From assembly GCF_028882275.1 (NCBI RefSeq), contig NZ_JARBUT010000013.1, forward strand, positions 1-64,000: a DNA stretch of 64,000 nucleotides, in the 5' to 3' direction. This DNA comes from Nocardiopsis sp. N85 (GTDB lineage Bacteria; Actinomycetota; Actinomycetes; Streptosporangiales; Streptosporangiaceae). The notes under the pieces are model-generated. The model saw only the letters and a program-made list of their open reading frames with translations, did no database searches and had not been told where the DNA came from. This document shows, one piece after another, positions 56,378 to 64,000 of this stretch; the first letter of the stretch is position 1; each line of letters starts with the position of its first letter. The position numbers were made by a program, and so were the translations under genes.

Positions 56378-58338
56378 ATCAGGCCGCGCCGGTTCAGCAG
56401 CGGCTCCAGGCGCGGTTCGCGGCCCAGGAACTCCCGGGTGGCGGCCATCGGGTCGACGCTGCCGCCGACCGACAGCACCAGTCGGCGGAACCGGTCGCCG
56501 TTCTCCCGGGTGAGGCCGCCGTTCTCGGTGAACCACTCCACGCTGTCGGCGTCGAGCACCTCGCTCCAGACGTACGAGTAGTAGCCGGCGTGGTAGTCGC
56601 CGGCGAAGCAGTGCTGGAAGTAGGCGGTCCGGTAGCGGGGGCGCACCTGGCGCAGGTCCAGGCCCCACCTCTTCAGTGCCTCCGTCTCGAAGGTGGCCGG
56701 GTCCACCTCCTCGCCGGGGGCGATCCGGTGCCAGGACCAGTCGAGGAGCGCGGCCGCCAGGTACTCGACCGTCGCGAAACCCTGGTCATAGCGTTCGGCC
56801 GCGACCATCTTCTCGATGAGCTCGGTGGGCACCGGCTCACCGGTCTCGTGATGGCGGGCGTAGTTCGCCAGGACCTCCGGATCGTTCGCCCACATCTCGT
56901 TGACCTGGGAGGGGAACTCCACGAAGTCGCGCGGCACCTCGGTGCCCTCCAGACGGGGGAAGCGCACCGACGAGAGCAGACCGTGCAGCGCGTGCCCGAA
57001 CTCGTGGAAGGCCGCGTTGAGCTCGTCCGGGGTGAGCAGGGTCGGCCCGGAGACCGGCTTGGTGATGTTGAGGTTGTTGACGACCACCGGTCTCTGCCCC
57101 AACAGCTCGGACTGCTCGACCAGGTTGTGCATCCACGCACCGCCGCCCTTGGTGGGCCGGGCGTAGGGGTCGAGCAGGAACAGGCCGAGCCCCGAGCCGT
57201 CGGCGTCGAACACCTCCCACACGCGGACGTCGGGGTGGTAACCCCGCAGGTCGGTCCGCTCGGTGAAGGTGATGCCGTACAGCCCGGTGGCGGCGTGGAA
57301 GACCCCGTCCACGAAGACCCGCTCCAGCTCGAAGTAGGGGCGCAGGGCCGCCTCGTCGACGTGGTAGCGGCTCTGCCGGACCTTCTCCGCGTAGAACGCC
57401 CAGTCCCACGCCTGGATGGGGTGTCCGGCCAGCTCCTCCAGTTCCCCGGCCAACCGGTGGAGGTTGCGGACGGCCGGTTCGACCATCGCGCCGAGTCGTT
57501 CCTCGACCGCCTCGACGGTCTTGGCGGTCTGGTCCGCGACCTTGTAGGCGGCGTGGTCGGGGTATCCGAGGAGGGCGGCGCGTTCGGCCCGCAGCGCGGC
57601 CATGCGGGCGGCGATCTCGACGTTCCCGGGGGCGCGTTCGACACTGAGGGTGTGGAGCCGCTCGCGCACGGACCGGTCGGTGAGCCGGGCCAGTGCGGGC
57701 TGGACGCTGACGTTGAGCAGGGGCAGGACGTACTTCCCGTCCTGCTCGGCCATGGCGATCCGGTCCTCGTCCAGGCCGTCGAGTTCCGCGGCGTCGTCGA
57801 CGACGAGCGCGGACTCGGTGAGGGACTCGACCACGTTCTGGCCGAACTCCGTGGACAGACGGGCCAGTTCCCCGTTGAGCTCGCGCAGTCGGGTCTGGTC
57901 GGCCTCGTCGAGGAGGGCGCCGGCCTTGACGAAGTCGGTGCGGTACCGCTCCAGGAGGGCGGCCTCCTCCGGCCCGTCGGCCATGACCTTCTCGATCCGC
58001 TTCCACAGGTCGCGGTCGAGGGTGATGGCGTCGGCGTGCGCGGCCAGTCGGGGGGACATCTCCTTCTCGATCTCCTTGACGCCGTCGGTGGCGTCGGAGG
58101 AGCTGAAGGTGAAGAAGACGTTCGAGACCCGGCGCAGGACGGCCCCGGAGCGCTCCAGGGCGGTGAGGGTGTTCTCGAAGGTCACGGGGGCGGGGTCGTT
58201 CTTGATCGCGTCGATCTCGGCGATCTGCTCGGCCATGCCCCGTTCGAAGGCGGGGAGGAAGTGCTCCTCGCGGATGTTCTCGAAATCGGGGAGCCCGTAG
58301 GGCAACGCGCTGGGAGCGAAGAACGGGTTGTCGGTCAA
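56374..58338 (-). CDS. M3-family metallopeptidase (oligopeptidase / Dcp type)
   Basis: A 654-residue cytoplasmic zinc peptidase with no signal peptide. The metal site is HEFGH in AAFHEFGHALHGLLS near residue 449, with the third ligand Glu in EFPSQVNEMWA about 28 residues later, and FAGDYHAGYYSYVWSEVLDAD is the conserved C-terminal substrate region. It cleaves short peptides after protein turnover. The start is a TTG at 58338 (LTDNPFF...), preceded by GAGGAG; no upstream ATG or GTG in frame. Length and motifs are complete. Confidence 0.92.
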   Translation of the reverse strand: MTDNPFFAPSALPYGLPDFENIREEHFLPAFERGMAEQIAEIDAIKNDPAPVTFENTLTALERSGAVLRRVSNVFFTFSSSDATDGVKEIEKEMSPRLAAHADAITLDRDLWKRIEKVMADGPEEAALLERYRTDFVKAGALLDEADQTRLRELNGELARLSTEFGQNVVESLTESALVVDDAAELDGLDEDRIAMAEQDGKYVLPLLNVSVQPALARLTDRSVRERLHTLSVERAPGNVEIAARMAALRAERAALLGYPDHAAYKVADQTAKTVEAVEERLGAMVEPAVRNLHRLAGELEELAGHPIQAWDWAFYAEKVRQSRYHVDEAALRPYFELERVFVDGVFHAATGLYGITFTERTDLRGYHPDVRVWEVFDADGSGLGLFLLDPYARPTKGGGAWMHNLVEQSELLGQRPVVVNNLNITKPVSGPTLLTPDELNAAFHEFGHALHGLLSSVRFPRLEGTEVPRDFVEFPSQVNEMWANDPEVLANYARHHETGEPVPTELIEKMVAAERYDQGFATVEYLAAALLDWSWHRIAPGEEVDPATFETEALKRWGLDLRQVRPRYRTAYFQHCFAGDYHAGYYSYVWSEVLDADSVEWFTENGGLTRENGDRFRRLVLSVGGSVDPMAATREFLGREPRLEPLLNRRGLI

Positions 58339-58640
58339 GGGTCGGGCTCCTCGTGTGCTGGGTGACGGCTCTCCGTGCCGTTCTACCGCGCCGGGGTCGT
58401 CCCGTCACCCCACTTTCGTCGAGGGCGAATCCCGGACCGCGCTCCACCTTCGGAGGGTTCGGGGCCGCGCATGGCCTTCGGCCTGATCGAAGGATGGAGA
58501 GCCGCTGGACACCCGGGGCGGCCCGCCGATCAGACCGCCCGGCGCACTCCCTCGACGGCACACCGGGGAGCGGTGACCCGCCCGGCGGGAGCCGATGTCG
58601 GCCGAAACCACCACGCGAGCGCGGGCGGCCCGGCGTCCGA

Positions 58641-58712
58641 CCGTGCCGACGTGTCGCCGTGTCGATACGGCGACGTGTCGGCAGGTCGGCAGGTCGGCAG
58701 GTCGACGCGGCC
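58641..58712. repeat. Octamer array 9
   Basis: Nine 8-bp units in phase, including ACGTGTCG twice and three exact GCAGGTCG copies, at the 3' end of the kinase remnant. The rest of 58339-58640 holds nothing I recognise. Confidence 0.65.
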
Positions 58713-59005
58713 TCGGGGCCGCCGGCCCCGGCCTGGTCGCCGCCCGGGAGACCCCGCGCCTCCGCGTCAGGGACGCGGGCACGGCCGGGGACCGGCCGGC
58801 GAAGGCCCTGAGCGCGGAGCGCGGACCGACCGCGCCTGAACCGGGGCCGGAAGTCGGCGTATTCGGCGTGCACCGTCCTGACCGCCATGGCCCGGCCCTC
58901 AGGGCCCATCGCGGCGTGGACCACGTCCGTACCGCCCGCGCGCAGCCGTTCGAGGAGCCGATGACGGCGGCTGACGCGGGGCGCGGCCGGCGACAGGTCC
59001 TCGGC
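58713..59005 (-). pseudogene. Ser/Thr protein kinase N-lobe remnant
   Basis: The minus strand reads RHRLLERLRAGGTDVVHAAM then GPEGRAMAVRTVHAEYADF and RPRFRRG, which lines up with the glycine loop and AVK strand of actinobacterial STKs (GRYRLLGRLGAGGMGVVY; the Lys is now Arg). After about 58820 the match hops between frames (RALRAFAG-type and DAEA segments), showing frameshifts, and the C-lobe is missing. Confidence 0.6.
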
Positions 59006-59172
59006 GGAGACGGACAGGCGGATCCCCACCCCGAAGGGGGTCTCGGCGGGGGCACGGGTCTCCGGAACACGATGGGGGCGGCTCCTCGGCGACCCGCCGC
59101 CGGTGGTCGGAGCGGTCGTCCGGACGGGCCGACGACCGGGTCGGCCCGTTCGTTCCGGGCCCGTGGCGGCCG

Positions 59173-59450
59173 TCAGCCGACGGGCCACAAGCGCACGCCT
59201 CCCCGGCCGACCGTGGCGAGCACGCTCCCGTCCGAGTTGAACGCCACCGCTCCCAGGAATCGGCGTCCCTCGACGATGACGGTGTGCTCACCGGTCGAGA
59301 TCCCACAGCCACACCCCCTCGGTTCCGGCGGTGGCGAGCCGCGTGCCGCCGGGGTGGACCGCCACCGCGTTCGCGAGCTTTTCTTGGCCGTCCGTGTGGG
59401 CGCGGACGCCCGGGCCCGCCCCCGGCGTGCGGGCGGTACTTCGCCGCTGT
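59173..59450 (-). pseudogene. WD40-repeat C-terminal remnant
   Basis: The minus strand reads AHTDGQEKLANAVAVHPGG then TRLATAGTEGVWLWDLDR, meets an in-frame stop (frameshift), and continues in another frame as FLGAVAFNSDGSVLATVG then RGGVRLWPVG with a natural stop at 59173-59175. Two WD40 blades are clear. It is the tail of a WD40 (probably kinase-WD40) gene cut off by the tRNA terminator. Confidence 0.7.
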
Positions 59451-59455
59451 ACGCA

Positions 59456-59487
59456 AAAGACCCACCAGTGATCTGGTGGGTCTTTTG
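59456..59487 (-). terminator. Terminator of tRNA-Ile
   Basis: A perfect 13-bp stem AAAAGACCCACCA with its complement around GTGATC, ending in TTTT on the minus strand, 3 bp after the tRNA CCA end. Confidence 0.85.
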
Positions 59488-59490
59488 ACT

Positions 59491-59566
59491 GGTGGGCGTA
59501 CCAGGACTTGAACCTGGGGCCTCATCCTTATCAGGGATGCGCTCTAACCGACTGAGCTATACGCCC
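59491..59566 (-). tRNA. ileT: tRNA-Ile (GAT)
   Basis: 76 nt with encoded CCA. Acceptor stem GGGCGTA/TACGCCC, anticodon loop CTGATAA (anticodon GAT), D-loop AGCTCAGTCGGTTAGAGC, T-loop GGTTCAAGTCC. Its place after gyrB-gyrA-DUF3566 is common in actinobacteria. Confidence 0.97.
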
Positions 59567-59710
59567 TCGTTCCGAGTGGAACTCTACCGCATCCGATGGA
59601 CCGGGGCGAACCGGTTACCGGGTGCGGACGGGAGTCGGGACGCGGCTCGCGCGTCCCTCTTCACCTTCGATTTTACCGGTCTCCGGGAGTGCTCCGGACC
59701 GCTCTCGCGA

Positions 59711-59752
59711 CGCGTGCGGGCCCGGACCCCGACGGGTCCGGGCCCGCACGCG
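59711..59752 (-). terminator. Terminator after the DUF3566 gene
   Basis: A perfect 19-bp stem (core GTGCGGGCCCGGACCC) with a CGAC loop, 11 bp beyond the stop; it separates the gyr transcript from tRNA-Ile. Confidence 0.8.
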
Positions 59753-59762
59753 GAGCCGTTTC

Positions 59763-60311
59763 CTACTCGGCCTCGGACAGCGTGACGTCGAGGCCGCCCA
59801 CGAGGTCGGCGACCAGGTTGTAGACCATGGCGCCCACCGTGGACAGAGCGGTGATGAGCACGATGTTCAGCGCGCCGACGACACCCGTGTACCCGAGCAC
59901 GCGGCCGGGCGAGAACCACGCCGCCGGGTTGAGGCCGAGTTCGCCGTCGCCGTCGCCGTCGCCCTCCAGCAGCGCGTTGATCATGTTGGTCAGCTCGTCG
60001 AACACGCCCAGCATCGACAGGGTCGCGTAGATCACCGCCACCGCGACGAACAGGATGATGAAGCACACCAGGGAGACGACGAAGCTGAACTTCATCACCG
60101 ACCACGGCTCCACGCGGGAGACCGTCAGGTGCGCCTTGCGGCTGCTGAGGGTGGCCTTGACCGCGCCCCCGTCCTTGTGCGCCGTACCGTCGCCCGGGGT
60201 CTCCGTCATGGTGGTCGCCTCTCCGTCGCCCGTGGGGGCCGCGTCGGTCGTCTCCACGTCCCCTGCGGGAGCGGTGTCGTTCGTGGTGGTGTTCCGCTGG
60301 TTGTCAGACAT
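59763..60311 (-). CDS. DUF3566 transmembrane protein
   Basis: A 182-residue protein with a disordered Thr/Asp/Gly-rich N-terminus of about 60 residues and two membrane spans (FVVSLVCFIILFVAVAVIYA; TGVVGALNIVLITALSTVGA) that match DUF3566 including VEPWSVMKFSF before and VADLVGGLDVTLSE after. The family almost always lies next to gyrA in actinobacteria; its function is not established. The ATG at 60311 follows AAGGAAAG. Confidence 0.92.
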   Translation of the reverse strand: MSDNQRNTTTNDTAPAGDVETTDAAPTGDGEATTMTETPGDGTAHKDGGAVKATLSSRKAHLTVSRVEPWSVMKFSFVVSLVCFIILFVAVAVIYATLSMLGVFDELTNMINALLEGDGDGDGELGLNPAAWFSPGRVLGYTGVVGALNIVLITALSTVGAMVYNLVADLVGGLDVTLSEAE

Positions 60312-60360
60312 AGAAACGTTACCGCTGGACTTTCCTTGAGAGCGGGTGGTTGAGCGACCG

Positions 60361-60393
60361 GGACCCGTGGGGGTGACGTCCCCCCACGGGTCC
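60361..60393 (-). terminator. Hairpin between gyrA and DUF3566
   Basis: A perfect 13-bp stem GGACCCGTGGGGG with its complement and a 7-nt loop, 22 bp after the gyrA stop; it may terminate or attenuate transcription into the DUF3566 gene. Confidence 0.65.
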
Positions 60394-60414
60394 TATCGGG
60401 ACTTAACGCGCAGT

Positions 60415-63009
<2,595 letters not shown>

Positions 63010-63084
63010 GGATGTCGATCCCTTCTACGAAGCTTCGGTTGAGCTCGGTTCGCTGCCCGGGGCCGCCGGCCCCGGGCCTGGTCC

Positions 63085-64000
<916 letters not shown>

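Noticed and set aside
59173-59490. Attachment site duplication at tRNA-Ile
   Set aside because: No repeat of the tRNA 3' end is found downstream and no integrase is present in the window.

Overview
The window is very GC-rich DNA with strong G/C bias at third codon positions, GTG/TTG starts, 4-nt ATGA/GTGA overlaps and several genes that look leaderless. It is chromosomal DNA of an actinobacterium. Family content (DUF3566 next to gyrA, FBP zinc-finger protein, LAxTG wall anchor, LipR/LipA pair, SigK/RskA) fits a Nocardiopsis/Streptomonospora-type organism; that placement is inference. gyrB (partial, right edge), gyrA, DUF3566 and tRNA-Ile(GAT) lie on the minus strand at 59.5-64 kb, and a parS-type palindrome lies at 32.2 kb, so the window sits close to oriC. 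I see no phage, insertion sequence, CRISPR array or biosynthetic gene cluster.

Layout. 0-4.6 kb: a SigK/RskA sigma/anti-sigma pair divergent from a membrane molybdopterin oxidoreductase and a Met/acid-rich lipoprotein. 4.8-7.2 kb: acyl-CoA synthetase and an OhrR-like regulator. 7.3-11.5 kb: secreted PHB depolymerase divergent from 3-hydroxybutyrate dehydrogenase and a GAF/PucR regulator, a polyester-use module. 11.5-17.1 kb: alpha/beta hydrolase plus a complete LivJGFHM-type ABC importer in one tightly overlapped operon. 17.5-22.3 kb: NmrA-type oxidoreductase behind a MerR/SoxR-type promoter, a membrane PASTA pseudokinase, an ADP-ribosylglycohydrolase and a YbaK deacylase. 22.8-29 kb: paaZ, a MerR regulator and a branched-chain 2-oxoacid dehydrogenase operon. 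29.4-36 kb: lipoprotein and its decayed copy, an immunity-like protein, parS, LipR-type regulator and secreted lipase. 36-46 kb: MHS transporter, MarR and target membrane protein, FBP protein, ATP-binding anti-sigma-like pair, collagen-like wall protein, DHA2 exporter, DsbA-like protein. 46-58.3 kb: MerR, a serine hydrolase/NarL two-component cluster, UvrA pseudogene, L,D-transpeptidase, an OmpR two-component pair and an M3 peptidase.

The most unusual signal is not a gene. At nine intergenic places (4.6, 22.7, 32.2, 36.7, 38.6, 46.1, 47.3, 51.5 and 58.7 kb) there are tandem arrays of degenerate 8-bp units, consensus about ACRTGTCG, keeping an exact 8-bp phase and sharing octamers between arrays. 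I know of no named element of this kind.

A second theme is decay. Several gaps hold recognisable gene corpses: a UvrA paralogue with two frameshifts, a kinase N-lobe and a WD40 tail next to tRNA-Ile, a LuxR HTH fragment downstream of a live response regulator, and a partial copy of a lipoprotein gene. A third theme is readable regulation: two promoters with a 19-bp spacer over a TCAAC-N4-GTTGA dyad, matching TetR-type palindromes at paaZ and at the MHS transporter, and duplicated MarR palindromes in front of a membrane gene.
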